Assembly: GCA_029881855.1 (NCBI GenBank) | Contig: JAOULU010000054.1 | Location: 1-8,563, forward strand | Origin: Nitrosomonas sp. | Lineage (GTDB): Bacteria > Pseudomonadota > Gammaproteobacteria > Burkholderiales > Nitrosomonadaceae | Direction: 5' to 3' | DNA length: 8,563 nucleotides | Shown here: positions 1 to 7,418 of the stretch, piece by piece | Layout: every line of letters begins with the position of its first letter | Numbering within the stretch: position 1 is the first letter of the stretch | Notes under the pieces: model-generated | What the model saw: only the letters and a program-made list of their open reading frames with translations | Database searches by the model: none | Told to the model about the DNA's origin: nothing | Program-made: the position numbers and the translations under genes

Positions 1-1
1 C

Positions 2-520
2 GGGAGTCTAGGCGCGCATGCGCTCAATACGGCGGTGCCAGAGGCTTTGCAGTTAATGCCTGAGAGTAGGCGCCCTTATGTTGTGCATCAAGCTGGTGAG
101 AGGCATCTGACAGCATTAAAACAGCGATACACTGAGTTGGGTGTGGCTGGGGAACAAGTTGCGTTTATTGATGATATGGCCATGCAGTATACAACCTGTG
201 ATCTGGTGTTATGTCGTGCAGGTGCTTTAACAATTTCGGAATTGGCCGCTGCAGGCGTGGCAAGTATATTGGTGCCTTACCCAGAAGCTGTTGATGATCA
301 TCAGACATGTAATGCGAGATTTTTAAGTGATAAAAATGCTGCTGTGTTATTGCCGCAAAATGAATTGAATCCACAGAAATTAATGGAGCTGTTGTTGGGT
401 ATGACGCGTAAGAAGTTATTGGAAATGGCTGTTGCAGCACGTGCACAGGAAAAAGTGGGTGCAACAGAGTTGGTGGCTAATGCATGTATTCAAATGAGCG
501 AGGCTAAAAATGAAGCATAA
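2..520 (+). CDS. murG: MurG, C-terminal half (5' end outside window)
   Basis: UDP-GlcNAc:undecaprenyl-pyrophosphoryl-MurNAc-pentapeptide transferase, the peripheral inner-membrane enzyme that makes lipid II from lipid I. Only the last 172 residues are present. The frame is open from base 2 and begins inside the family's GGSxGAxxLN motif (GSLGAHALN, fragment residues 1-9), which lies near residue 190 of a full MurG of about 355 aa. The GTG at 35 is therefore internal and not the start. Other visible motifs are HQAG (29-32), FIDDMA (55-60), the UDP-GlcNAc binding segment [15 protein letters not shown] (71-85), and VDDHQTCNA (97-105). This is the Rossmann-like C-terminal domain that binds the nucleotide sugar. 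The 3' end overlaps murC by 11 nt, which suggests translational coupling. Identification is firm from motifs and context. Confidence 0.96.
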   Translation, partial: GSLGAHALNTAVPEALQLMPESRRPYVVHQAGERHLTALKQRYTELGVAGEQVAFIDDMAMQYTTCDLVLCRAGALTISELAAAGVASILVPYPEAVDDHQTCNARFLSDKNAAVLLPQNELNPQKLMELLLGMTRKKLLEMAVAARAQEKVGATELVANACIQMSEAKNEA

Positions 521-1931
521 GGTCAAACATATTCATTTTGTTGGTATTGGTGGATCAGGAATGAGCGGTATTGCAGAAGTAATGCTCAATCTTGGCTATC
601 AGATTAGTGGCTCAGATTTATCGGAGAATGTAACAACACTGCGCTTAAGAAGCCTTGGTATTCAATTGTTTATTGGTCATAGCAGTGAACAAATAACTGG
701 GGCCGATGTTGTTGTAACTTCAACGGCTGTAAATGCAGACAACCCGGAAATTATAGCGGCGCGTCGTAAAAAAATTCCTGTTGTACCGCGTGCCTTGATG
801 TTGGCTGAGTTACTGCGCTTACGCCGAGGCATTGCAATAGCAGGCACTCATGGGAAAACAACAACAACGAGCTTGGTTGCCAGTATTTTAGCAGCGGCTG
901 AGATGGATCCGACATTTGTCATTGGGGGGCGATTAGAAGCTGCAGGTTGCCATGCAAAATTGGGTAGTGGTGAGTTCATTGTGGTTGAGGCAGATGAGTC
1001 AGATGCATCATTCCTTTATTTACAACCAGTGTTAACAGTCGTGACTAATATTGATGCTGATCATATGGAAACTTATGACTATGATTTTAATCAGTTAAAG
1101 CAGACATTTGTCGAGTTTGTTCAACATTTGCCTTTCTACGGTATGGCGATGCTTTGTATTGATGATACCAATGTGCGTGAACTGATGACAACGATTACAA
1201 AGCCAATAACCACATATGGTCTATCTGAAGATGCACAGGTGCGTGCAATTAATATACAACATAATGGTGGTCAGATGAGTTTTACAGCAATTGTGGGTGT
1301 AAATGGTTCCGCGCGACACCTAGATATCAAACTCAATCTACCCGGGTTACATAACATCCAGAATGCATTGGCAGCGATTGCGGTGGCTAATGAAATTGGA
1401 GTGCATGATGACGCAATTATCAAGGCTTTGTCGGAATTTAGAGGTGTTGAAAGACGTTTTCAACAATATGGAGAAATTAAGCAATCGGGTAGACGGCGTT
1501 TTACTTTAATTGATGATTACGGTCATCATCCGGCTGAAATAGGGGCAACTATTAAGGCCGCCCGTGGTGCTTTTCCAAATCGACGACTGGTATTAGCTTT
1601 TCAGCCTCATCGTTATAGCCGAACGCGGGATTTGTTTGAAGATTTTGTTCAGGTTTTAAGCAAAGTGGATGTCTTGTTATTGACTGCAGTTTATCCAGCG
1701 GGTGAAGATTCTTTGGTGGCTGCAGATAGTAAATCATTAACCCGAGCCGTGAGAGTGAAAGGAAAGCTTGAACCTATTTACGCTGAGACCTTGGAGGAAT
1801 TAACAGAAGCCGTGTTCAATGTGACTGAGGATGATGATGTAGTGCTGGTCATGGGCGCGGGTTCAGTATCTAGAGTAGCCCCAAGAATTGTCAATATGAA
1901 AAGTAAGTTGTCTATAGTAAATGGCAGTTAA
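510..1931 (+). CDS. murC: UDP-N-acetylmuramate--L-alanine ligase MurC
   Basis: Cytoplasmic ATP-dependent ligase that adds L-Ala to UDP-MurNAc, the first step of stem-peptide assembly. It has 473 residues, close to the usual 460-490. Visible features: N-terminal UDP-binding Rossmann motif [15 protein letters not shown] (9-23), ATP P-loop GTHGKTTTT (112-120), EADESDASF (160-168), the [11 protein letters not shown]ur-ligase block (179-189), HNIQNALAA (281-289), and the C-terminal domain block [10 protein letters not shown] (335-344) with FQPHRYSRT (364-372). Together these give the three-domain Mur ligase layout. The ATG at 510 is preceded by GAGG (500-503) at 6 nt and overlaps the end of murG as ATGAAGCATAA. 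The start [17 protein letters not shown] resembles betaproteobacterial MurC proteins as I recall them. No defects seen. Confidence 0.98.
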   Translation: MKHKVKHIHFVGIGGSGMSGIAEVMLNLGYQISGSDLSENVTTLRLRSLGIQLFIGHSSEQITGADVVVTSTAVNADNPEIIAARRKKIPVVPRALMLAELLRLRRGIAIAGTHGKTTTTSLVASILAAAEMDPTFVIGGRLEAAGCHAKLGSGEFIVVEADESDASFLYLQPVLTVVTNIDADHMETYDYDFNQLKQTFVEFVQHLPFYGMAMLCIDDTNVRELMTTITKPITTYGLSEDAQVRAINIQHNGGQMSFTAIVGVNGSARHLDIKLNLPGLHNIQNALAAIAVANEIGVHDDAIIKALSEFRGVERRFQQYGEIKQSGRRRFTLIDDYGHHPAEIGATIKAARGAFPNRRLVLAFQPHRYSRTRDLFEDFVQVLSKVDVLLLTAVYPAGEDSLVAADSKSLTRAVRVKGKLEPIYAETLEELTEAVFNVTEDDDVVLVMGAGSVSRVAPRIVNMKSKLSIVNGS

Positions 1932-1960
1932 AAAGATGCTTCGGATAGGGAATATTTTGT

Positions 1961-2953
1961 ATGGCTGAATTGGCACAAGGTGGCAGTATAAATATGTCAG
2001 AACCGACTCATTCCAATTGTGAGGTTGGTATGTGTGGTTTGCGTGGAGAGATGCGTAAAAATGAGCCAATGAGTAAGCATACATCTTGGCGGGCTGGTGG
2101 TAGCGCAAGAAACTACTACATACCAGCTGACCTTGATGATCTTGTGGTTCTTTTTCAAGGATTGTCTGCCAAAGAATCTGTATACCTAGTAGGGCTGGGT
2201 AGTAATTTACTTGTTAGAGATGGCGGTTTGGATGCAACTGTAGTTGCTGTTCATGCGCGCTTAAACGATTTGCAGTTGATCGAACAGGATCAATTAGGTG
2301 GGATGATTTATGTCGGAGCAGGTGTTGCGTGTGCGAAGGTGGCACGTTTTGCCGCTTTGAATGATTTAGCAGGTGCTGAATTTCTTGCCGGTATTCCGGG
2401 TACTGTAGGTGGTGCATTGGCCATGAATGCTGGCTGTTATGGCTCTGAAACATGGGAGCTTGTTGAGCGGGTAAAAGTGATTAATCATTCTGGCGTAGTG
2501 TCTGTTCGTATGCCAGGGGACTACAAGATTGCCTATCGAAGTGTGGCGTTAAAGCCCGTATTAGCAGATGCAGCGAATACCGAGTGGTTTGTTGGTGGAT
2601 TTCTTAAACTAAAGTGTGGCAAGCAAGAGGTATCTCGCCAACAAATAAAACAATTGTTGTCAAAGCGTGTAATCAGTCAGCCATTGAGTCAGCCAAATGC
2701 GGGTTCTGTATTTCGTAATCCACCAGGTGATTTTGCTGCTCGCTTGATTGAATCTTGTGGTTTGAAAGGATTTGGTATCGGTGGTGCGATGGTGTCACCC
2801 AAACATGCGAACTTTATTGTTAATACCGGTACGGCCAGCGCAGCAGATATTGAAGCGCTCATTATGGTGATACAAGATACAGTTAAAAAGAAAACAGGTT
2901 TTGAATTGGTGCTAGAAGTTCGAATTATTGGCAATGCTAGGAGTAATGCTTAG
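1961..2953 (+). CDS. murB: UDP-N-acetylenolpyruvoylglucosamine reductase MurB (short type)
   Basis: FAD-dependent, NADPH-using cytoplasmic reductase that turns UDP-GlcNAc-enolpyruvate into UDP-MurNAc. It has 330 residues from the first ATG. Motifs: TSWRAGG (41-47), FAD-binding [12 protein letters not shown] (78-89), [19 protein letters not shown] (143-161), YRS (192-194), [11 protein letters not shown] (244-254) carrying the proposed catalytic Ser249, KHANFIVN (281-288), and LEVRIIG (318-324) with the conserved acid Glu319. The layout fits type II MurB, which lacks the extra loop of the E. coli enzyme. The start is uncertain. ATG 1961 has only a modest AGGG at 1947-1950, whereas in-frame ATG 1994 (Met12, giving 319 aa) has AAGGTGG just upstream. 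Conservation begins only near residue 26, so both are possible. The stop TAG shares its last base with the GTG start of ddl. Confidence 0.96.
   Translation: MAELAQGGSINMSEPTHSNCEVGMCGLRGEMRKNEPMSKHTSWRAGGSARNYYIPADLDDLVVLFQGLSAKESVYLVGLGSNLLVRDGGLDATVVAVHARLNDLQLIEQDQLGGMIYVGAGVACAKVARFAALNDLAGAEFLAGIPGTVGGALAMNAGCYGSETWELVERVKVINHSGVVSVRMPGDYKIAYRSVALKPVLADAANTEWFVGGFLKLKCGKQEVSRQQIKQLLSKRVISQPLSQPNAGSVFRNPPGDFAARLIESCGLKGFGIGGAMVSPKHANFIVNTGTASAADIEALIMVIQDTVKKKTGFELVLEVRIIGNARSNA
1977..1983 (+). promoter_or_regulatory. Shine-Dalgarno-like AAGGTGG before alternative murB start
   Basis: AAGGTGG lies 10 nt upstream of the in-frame ATG at 1994, inside the annotated murB frame. It is a better ribosome site than the AGGG (1947-1950) ahead of ATG 1961, so it bears on which murB start is used. 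It would also encode Gln-Gly-Gly if the first start is real. This is inference from sequence only. Confidence 0.4.
2939..2943 (+). promoter_or_regulatory. Ribosome binding site for ddl, inside the murB 3' end
   Basis: AGGAG sits 9 nt before the GTG at 2953 and supports that non-ATG start. The site lies within the last codons of murB, and the stop and start overlap as TAGTG, so terminating murB ribosomes are well placed to reinitiate on ddl. Confidence 0.7.
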
Positions 2954-3870
2954 TGACTGCAAATAATTACGGAAAAGTAGCTGTTTTGCAAGGAGGCCGT
3001 TCTGCTGAGCGTGATATTTCTTTGCAGAGTGGGCAGGCAGTATTGAACGCATTACGCAACTGTGGTGTTGACGCACATGCATTTGATCCAGCAGAACAAC
3101 CATTAGAAGCGCTCGTTCATCAAGCGTTTAATACAGCGTACATTGCATTGCATGGGCGTTATGGTGAAGATGGCACGGTACAAGGTGCACTTGAGTTAAT
3201 GGAGTTGCCATATACCGGTAGTGGTGTTATGGCCAGTGCAATTGCCATGGATAAGTGGCGTACGAAATTGTTGTGGCAAGCTGTTGGTATTGTTTCTCCG
3301 CGCAGCGTGATGATGCAAGCTGATAGTGATGTCTCAGAGGTTGTTCGGACACTGGGTTTGCCATTAATTGTTAAGCCAGTACGCGAGGGATCAACGATAG
3401 GGTTGAGTAAAGTTTATAGCGAACAAGAACTAAAGGTTGCTTATCAATTGGCAGAAAAACATGATTCTTTGGTGTTGGCTGAAGAGTTTGTGGAGGGAAC
3501 AGAGTTAACGGTTGGTATTTTGGGTGATGAGCCATTGCCGTTGGTGAGGATAGAAGTTGCAGGCGATCTTTATGATTATCAGGCCAAGTATTTATCAGAC
3601 AAAACTAAATATTTTTGCCCAAGTGGTTTGCCTGACGAGCAAGTATGTGCAATTCAGGCTCAAGCATTGTTGGCCTATAAGGTTTTGGGCTGTGAAGGAT
3701 GGGGAAGGGTGGATTTAATATTGAACCCATCAGGTCAATTCTATTTTCTGGAAGCAAATACATCGCCAGGTATGACCAGTCATAGTCTGGTGCCGCTGGC
3801 GGCAAAAACTGCTGGCATATCATTTGAAGATTTAGTTATGAAAATATTGGACTTATCTCATGTGGGATAA
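2953..3870 (+). CDS. ddlB: D-alanine--D-alanine ligase, DdlB type
   Basis: Cytoplasmic ATP-grasp enzyme that makes D-Ala-D-Ala for the end of the pentapeptide. It has 305 residues against 306 in E. coli DdlB. Seen: GGRSAERDISLQSG (14-27) with Glu19 matching E. coli Glu15; LHGRYGEDG (66-74); YTGSGV (87-92); VKPVREGSTIG (140-150) with Ser147 matching Ser150; LAEEFVEGTELTVGIL (175-190); YDYQAKY (207-213) with Tyr213 matching Tyr216; GWGRVD (249-254); and EANTSPGMTSHSLVP (267-281). Asp254, Glu267 and Asn269 are the expected Mg ligands. The tyrosine marks a D-Ala-D-Ala enzyme and not a D-Ala-D-Lac (vancomycin-resistance) ligase. The GTG start has AGGAG 9 nt upstream and overlaps the murB stop by one base. 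The end overlaps ftsQ by 11 nt. Confidence 0.97.
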   Translation: MTANNYGKVAVLQGGRSAERDISLQSGQAVLNALRNCGVDAHAFDPAEQPLEALVHQAFNTAYIALHGRYGEDGTVQGALELMELPYTGSGVMASAIAMDKWRTKLLWQAVGIVSPRSVMMQADSDVSEVVRTLGLPLIVKPVREGSTIGLSKVYSEQELKVAYQLAEKHDSLVLAEEFVEGTELTVGILGDEPLPLVRIEVAGDLYDYQAKYLSDKTKYFCPSGLPDEQVCAIQAQALLAYKVLGCEGWGRVDLILNPSGQFYFLEANTSPGMTSHSLVPLAAKTAGISFEDLVMKILDLSHVG

Positions 3871-4636
3871 CCATAAATTATTAAGAGTGTTGTCCAACAT
3901 AATGTTTTTGTTGGTGGCAATTGCTGCTTTATATGTTGTTAGTCTGACATTTATTAAGCCAATATTTTTTCCATTGAAGCAAATTAATATTCAAGGAATT
4001 GTTGGAATAAATTCAGATAATAGCGGTTTGCGACATGTTACGCGTGAAGAGATAGAGTATATCGTTAAGAATGATTTAACAGGAAATTTCTTCTCAGTTG
4101 ATTTAATGAAGCTACGTGAATTGTTTATTGAGGTGCCGTGGATACGCGATGTGAAGGTAGAAAGAAAGTGGCCAAATGGCTTAAATGTTCAGATTGAAGA
4201 GCACCAGGCTTTAGCCTACTGGGGCAGTCATGCGCAAGTGAATACATATGGTGAAGTGTTTCGAGTTGTTATGGATGAAAAACTACCGGTTTTTACAGGA
4301 CCAATGGAAGCCAGCTCACAAGAAGTGACACAGAGATACTTACGTTTTAACCAAATTTTAGCGCCATTGGAGCAATCAATTGCTGAAATAAATTTATCAC
4401 ATCGATATGCCTGGCGCATTCGCTTGGAAAATGGAACGGTATTGAAATTAGGTGGGAATGAGATAGAAGAACGATTAATACGCTATGCGTCTGTCTATAA
4501 CAATGGGTTAGCGCAATTAAGCCAAGATAAGAATTTGACCTATGTTGATTTGCGTTACCCAAATGGCTTTGCTGTTCAATTGCCAGAAGCTATTCAGAAA
4601 AAGCCACGTGAATCCGGCGCAAAGCAACAAACGTAA
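3860..4636 (+). CDS. ftsQ: Cell division protein FtsQ
   Basis: Bitopic inner-membrane divisome protein that, with FtsB and FtsL, links the early Z-ring to septal synthesis. It has 258 residues: a short cytoplasmic tail (1-10), one membrane segment (about 11-32, FLLVAIAALYVVSLTFI at 16-32), then a periplasmic POTRA domain (about 36-115, with PLKQINIQG, NFFSVD at 76-81, VPWIRDVKVERKWPNGL at 92-108 and EEHQALAYW at 113-121). The beta-rich FtsQ domain follows to YVDLRYPNGFAVQLP (228-242). An insert of roughly ten residues (about 47-56, IVGINSDNSG) lies between the first POTRA strand and helix relative to E. coli FtsQ. ATG 3860 overlaps the ddl stop as ATGTGGGATAA. I see no good ribosome site of its own, so translation is probably coupled to ddl. 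Identification rests on context, topology and these blocks. Confidence 0.95.
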   Translation: MWDNHKLLRVLSNIMFLLVAIAALYVVSLTFIKPIFFPLKQINIQGIVGINSDNSGLRHVTREEIEYIVKNDLTGNFFSVDLMKLRELFIEVPWIRDVKVERKWPNGLNVQIEEHQALAYWGSHAQVNTYGEVFRVVMDEKLPVFTGPMEASSQEVTQRYLRFNQILAPLEQSIAEINLSHRYAWRIRLENGTVLKLGGNEIEERLIRYASVYNNGLAQLSQDKNLTYVDLRYPNGFAVQLPEAIQKKPRESGAKQQT

Positions 4637-4640
4637 GATC

Positions 4641-4645
4641 AGGAG
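4641..4645 (+). promoter_or_regulatory. Ribosome binding site for ftsA
   Basis: AGGAG lies 10 nt ahead of the ftsA ATG at 4656, in the 19-nt gap after the ftsQ stop. It supports this start over any downstream Met. Confidence 0.7.
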
Positions 4646-4655
4646 ATGTAACTAG

Positions 4656-5894
4656 ATGAGTAAAGCGAGGGAAAGTAGAAAACTGATTGTCGGTCTAGAT
4701 ATTGGAACATCAAAAATTGTTGCTATCGTTGCTGAAATTAAACCAGAAGGCGAATTTGAGATTGTTGGACTAGGTAACCATCCTTCGCGTGGTTTAAAGA
4801 AAGGCGTCGTAGCAAATATTGAGACGACGGTAAACGCAATTCAACGTGCTTTAGAGGAAGTTGAATTGATGGCGGATTGCAAAATTAATGAGGTTTATAC
4901 GGGGATAGCAGGTAGTCATATTAAAGGTATTAATTCTGACGGCATGGTGCCTATTAAAGATAAAGAAGTGTCAGAAGGCGATGTTGAGCGTGTAATAGAA
5001 GCCGCTAAGGCGGTTAATATTCCTGCTGACCAGCAAATTCTGCATATCCTTAACCAAGAATTCATTATTGATGGTCAGGAGGATGTGCGTGAGCCAGTAG
5101 GTATGAGTGGTGTGCGTTTGGAAGTCAAAGTACATATTGTAACGGGCGCCGTTTCAGCAGCACAGAACATTGTTAAATGTGTCCACCGCTGTGGATTAGA
5201 GGTGAGGGATTTGATTTTACAACCACTGGCTTCGGCGATGGCAGTGTTATCGGAAGACGAAAAAGATTTAGGTGTTTGTCTGATTGATATTGGTGGTGGT
5301 ACGACTGATATAGCAGTGTTTACACATGGTGCTATTCGTCATACGGCAGTAATTCCAATTGCTGGCGATCAAGTGACCAATGACATTGCCATGGCATTAC
5401 GTACACCAACCAAAAATGCTGAAGATCTTAAATGTCGTTATGGGTGTGCATTAAGAAGTATGGCGGATACCCGAGAGATGATTGAAGTGCCTGATGTAGG
5501 TAACAGAGGGTCACGTCAATTATCTAAGCAAACATTAGCAGAGGTTATTGAACCACGAGTAGAAGAGTTGTATTACATGGTTCAAGCCGAGTTACGTCGT
5601 AGTGGTTTTGAGGAATTATTGTCCTCAGGAATCGTGATTACAGGAGGTTGCGCATCATTAAAAGGCATGGTGGAGTTAGGTGAGGAAATGTTTCATATGC
5701 CGGTGCGTTTGGGTGTTCCAAACTATCACGGTAAGTTAAGCGATGTTGTGCATACGCCAAGATATTCCACAGGTATGGGTTTGATTCTGGCTGGTATTGA
5801 GCAGATGAAACATCAGCAGAACACAAAAATGCAAGGAGGTTCAGCGAAACAGGTTTTCTCAAGAATGAAGAGTTGGTTCCAAAAGAATTTCTAG
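4656..5894 (+). CDS. ftsA: Cell division protein FtsA
   Basis: Actin-like ATPase that tethers FtsZ to the cytoplasmic face of the inner membrane and recruits later divisome proteins. It has 412 residues; E. coli FtsA has 420. Visible: phosphate-1 motif GLDIGTSKIVAIVAE (13-27); the FtsA-specific 1C subdomain (about 84-165) in place of the actin 1B domain, with GIAGSHI (83-89) and NQEFIIDGQEDVREPVGMSG (133-152); phosphate-2 LIDIGGGTTDIAVF (209-222); IPIAGDQVTNDIA (234-246); the adenosine-site block GIVITGGCASLKGM (325-338); and a C-terminal amphipathic membrane-targeting helix (about 398-412, KQVFSRMKSWFQKNF) after a short polar linker. All expected parts are intact. It lies 19 nt after ftsQ and 68 nt before ftsZ. 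Confidence 0.98.
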   Translation: MSKARESRKLIVGLDIGTSKIVAIVAEIKPEGEFEIVGLGNHPSRGLKKGVVANIETTVNAIQRALEEVELMADCKINEVYTGIAGSHIKGINSDGMVPIKDKEVSEGDVERVIEAAKAVNIPADQQILHILNQEFIIDGQEDVREPVGMSGVRLEVKVHIVTGAVSAAQNIVKCVHRCGLEVRDLILQPLASAMAVLSEDEKDLGVCLIDIGGGTTDIAVFTHGAIRHTAVIPIAGDQVTNDIAMALRTPTKNAEDLKCRYGCALRSMADTREMIEVPDVGNRGSRQLSKQTLAEVIEPRVEELYYMVQAELRRSGFEELLSSGIVITGGCASLKGMVELGEEMFHMPVRLGVPNYHGKLSDVVHTPRYSTGMGLILAGIEQMKHQQNTKMQGGSAKQVFSRMKSWFQKNF

Positions 5895-5948
5895 ATATAA
5901 GTGTTCAGTGTTGTATTGGTAGGTGGTTGGGTTTAATTTCAATGTGCT

Positions 5949-5955
5949 AAAGGAG
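5949..5955 (+). promoter_or_regulatory. Strong ribosome binding site for ftsZ
   Basis: AAAGGAG, 7 nt before the ATG at 5963, is the strongest Shine-Dalgarno in the window. This fits the high FtsZ output needed relative to FtsA. It fixes the start at 5963 and not at Met5. Confidence 0.8.
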
Positions 5956-5962
5956 AAGGACT

Positions 5963-7114
5963 ATGTTCGAGATTATGAATACTGAAAGCCAAGAAGCAGT
6001 AATCAAGGTTATTGGTGTAGGTGGTTGTGGTAGTAATGCGGTAGACCATATGATCAGTAATGCAATGCAAGGTGTTGAATTTATTAGTATGAACACCGAT
6101 GCGCAGGCATTGAAGGGAAACAAAGCGCCAACCCTGCTGCAATTAGGCCAAGCGATTACTAAAGGTCTTGGTGCTGGTGCAAATCCAGAAATTGGACGCG
6201 AGGCGGCGCTGGAAGATCGTGACCAAATTGCAGAGATCATTCAAGGTGCAGATATGTTGTTTATTACAGCCGGAATGGGTGGCGGAACAGGTACAGGTGC
6301 GGCGCCTATTGTTGCTCAAGTTGCTAAGGAAATGGGTATTCTGACCGTGGCTGTAGTTAGTAAACCCTTTGCATTTGAAGGTAAACGACTCAAAGCAGCG
6401 CAGCTTGGGATGGAAGAGCTTGCCCAACATGTCGACTCCCTAATTGTTATTCCAAATGACAAATTAATGATGGTATTAGGTCAGGATGTCAGTATGCTTG
6501 ATGCATTCAAGGCAGCAAATGATGTGTTGCATGGGGCAGTTGCAGGTATTGCTGAAGTAATTAACTGTCCTGGATTGGTTAATGTTGATTTTGCAGATGT
6601 GAAAACCGTAATGTCAGAAATGGGAATGGCAATGATGGGTTCAGCCGTTGCGACGGGTGTTGATCGTTCACGTATTGCCGCTGAACAGGCTGTTGCAAGC
6701 CCATTATTGGAAGATATTTCATTATCGGGTGCACGGGGTATTTTGGTCAATATTACAGCCAGTTCAGTTTTAAAAATGCGTGAAGTACATGAAGTAATGA
6801 GCACCATAAAAGAACTCACCGCTGAAGATGCAACAATCATAATTGGAACAGTGATTGACGAGAATATGGGTGATGGTTTGCGCGTAACAATGGTTGCAAC
6901 AGGCTTGGGACATTTAAACAACCAGGGACAGACAAAGCCGTTAACGGTTGTGCATAGTCGTACGGGTACTGATGATAATGATAGAGGTTATCTAGCTGAT
7001 GAACCTGCTGTCATGCGCACTGGAAGAAGAAGTAATACCACTGTGGCGGCAATGCGCCAATCAGGTGTTGACCCAATGGATATTCCTGCATTTTTGAGGA
7101 GGCAGGCGGACTAA
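5963..7114 (+). CDS. ftsZ: Cell division protein FtsZ
   Basis: Tubulin-like GTPase that polymerises into the cytoplasmic Z-ring. It has 383 residues. Motifs: GVGGCGSNAVDHM (18-30), NTDAQAL (44-50), GLGAGANPEIGREAA (68-82), tubulin signature GGGTGTG (106-112), KPFAFEGKR (134-142), the T7 synergy loop with NVDFADVKTVM (207-217, catalytic Asp209 and Asp212), and SGARGILVNIT (255-265). A short variable linker (about 318-367) is followed by the conserved tail DPMDIPAFLRRQAD (370-383), which binds FtsA and other partners. The stretch MGMAMMGSA with DRSRIAAEQAVASPLLED looks betaproteobacterial. It is the last intact gene of the cluster here. The usual next gene, lpxC, does not follow. Confidence 0.99.
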   Translation: MFEIMNTESQEAVIKVIGVGGCGSNAVDHMISNAMQGVEFISMNTDAQALKGNKAPTLLQLGQAITKGLGAGANPEIGREAALEDRDQIAEIIQGADMLFITAGMGGGTGTGAAPIVAQVAKEMGILTVAVVSKPFAFEGKRLKAAQLGMEELAQHVDSLIVIPNDKLMMVLGQDVSMLDAFKAANDVLHGAVAGIAEVINCPGLVNVDFADVKTVMSEMGMAMMGSAVATGVDRSRIAAEQAVASPLLEDISLSGARGILVNITASSVLKMREVHEVMSTIKELTAEDATIIIGTVIDENMGDGLRVTMVATGLGHLNNQGQTKPLTVVHSRTGTDDNDRGYLADEPAVMRTGRRSNTTVAAMRQSGVDPMDIPAFLRRQAD

Positions 7115-7246
7115 TTATTTCTTGGCAGAGTGTTTGATCTCATATGACCTATTGTTTTACTCTGGATGGATTGTAATGACAACTGGTCATGTTGTTGCAA
7201 GCTGATGGGGGCGTAAGTAGCCTACTGGACTTAAGGTATTGATGAC

Positions 7247-7283
7247 GAGAGAAGCGGGAAGCGTGTTTCGGTTGGCTTCTTTT
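7247..7283 (+). terminator. Candidate weak intrinsic terminator after ftsZ
   Basis: GAGAGAAGC (7247-7255) can pair with GCTTCTTTT (7275-7283) in a 9-bp stem that includes two G-U pairs, with a 19-nt loop. A shorter alternative stem pairs GGAAGC (7257-7262) with GCTTCT (7275-7280). The T run sits largely inside the stem's right arm and is followed by TGAGTTTC, so this is a poor canonical terminator. It lies 132 nt past the ftsZ stop, where the intact operon segment would be expected to end. It is only a candidate. Confidence 0.25.
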
Positions 7284-7369
7284 GAGTTTCTGTACTCTTT
7301 TTACGTCGATTAACATTGGGTGCAACAGTTGCTGATGTGAGAATACAGCGTTACTACGCCAAGTAGATG

Positions 7370-7375
7370 GATAAT
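7370..7375 (+). promoter_or_regulatory. Weak -10-like element upstream of the SDR pseudogene
   Basis: GATAAT differs from TATAAT at one base and lies about 44 nt before the ATG at 7419. No convincing -35 stands 16-18 nt upstream. It may be a relic promoter of the dead gene or chance in an AT-rich stretch. Confidence 0.15.
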
Positions 7376-7418
7376 TATTGGATTTATTTTTCTCGTTAGG
7401 TAGGTTTGGGGGCCTGTG

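Larger units (their letters stand above)
7115..7418 (+). other. Non-coding gap after ftsZ (304 bp), lpxC absent
   Basis: I see no supportable gene on either strand and no LpxC-like remnant in the + frames I translated. The gap contains small dyads: ATGAC-AACTG-GTCAT (7176-7190), overlapping ACAAC/GTTGT arms (7179-7195), and a near-perfect AGTAG-C-CTACT (7216-7226). It also has the candidate terminator at 7247-7283 and a weak -10-like GATAAT (7370-7375). A 23-codon frame at 7242-7313 overlaps the hairpin and shows no sign of being coding. Confidence 0.6.

Noticed and set aside
35..520. murG fragment starting at the GTG at 35
   Set aside because: The frame is open upstream to base 2 and encodes the conserved GSLGAHALN motif, so the GTG is an internal Val codon.
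5911..5937. Possible ftsZ promoter, TTGTAT and TTTAAT
   Set aside because: The spacing is only 15 nt and both hexamers are imperfect, so it is not supportable without start-site data.
6481..6921. 146-codon minus-strand open frame inside ftsZ
   Set aside because: It lies antisense to the conserved FtsZ core. Its sequence is the complement of constrained ftsZ codons and shows no protein motif or ribosome site.
7242..7313. 23-codon frame starting MTREAGSVFRLASFEF
   Set aside because: It has AAGG upstream at close spacing, but it overlaps the candidate hairpin, has no homology I recognise, and is well within chance length.
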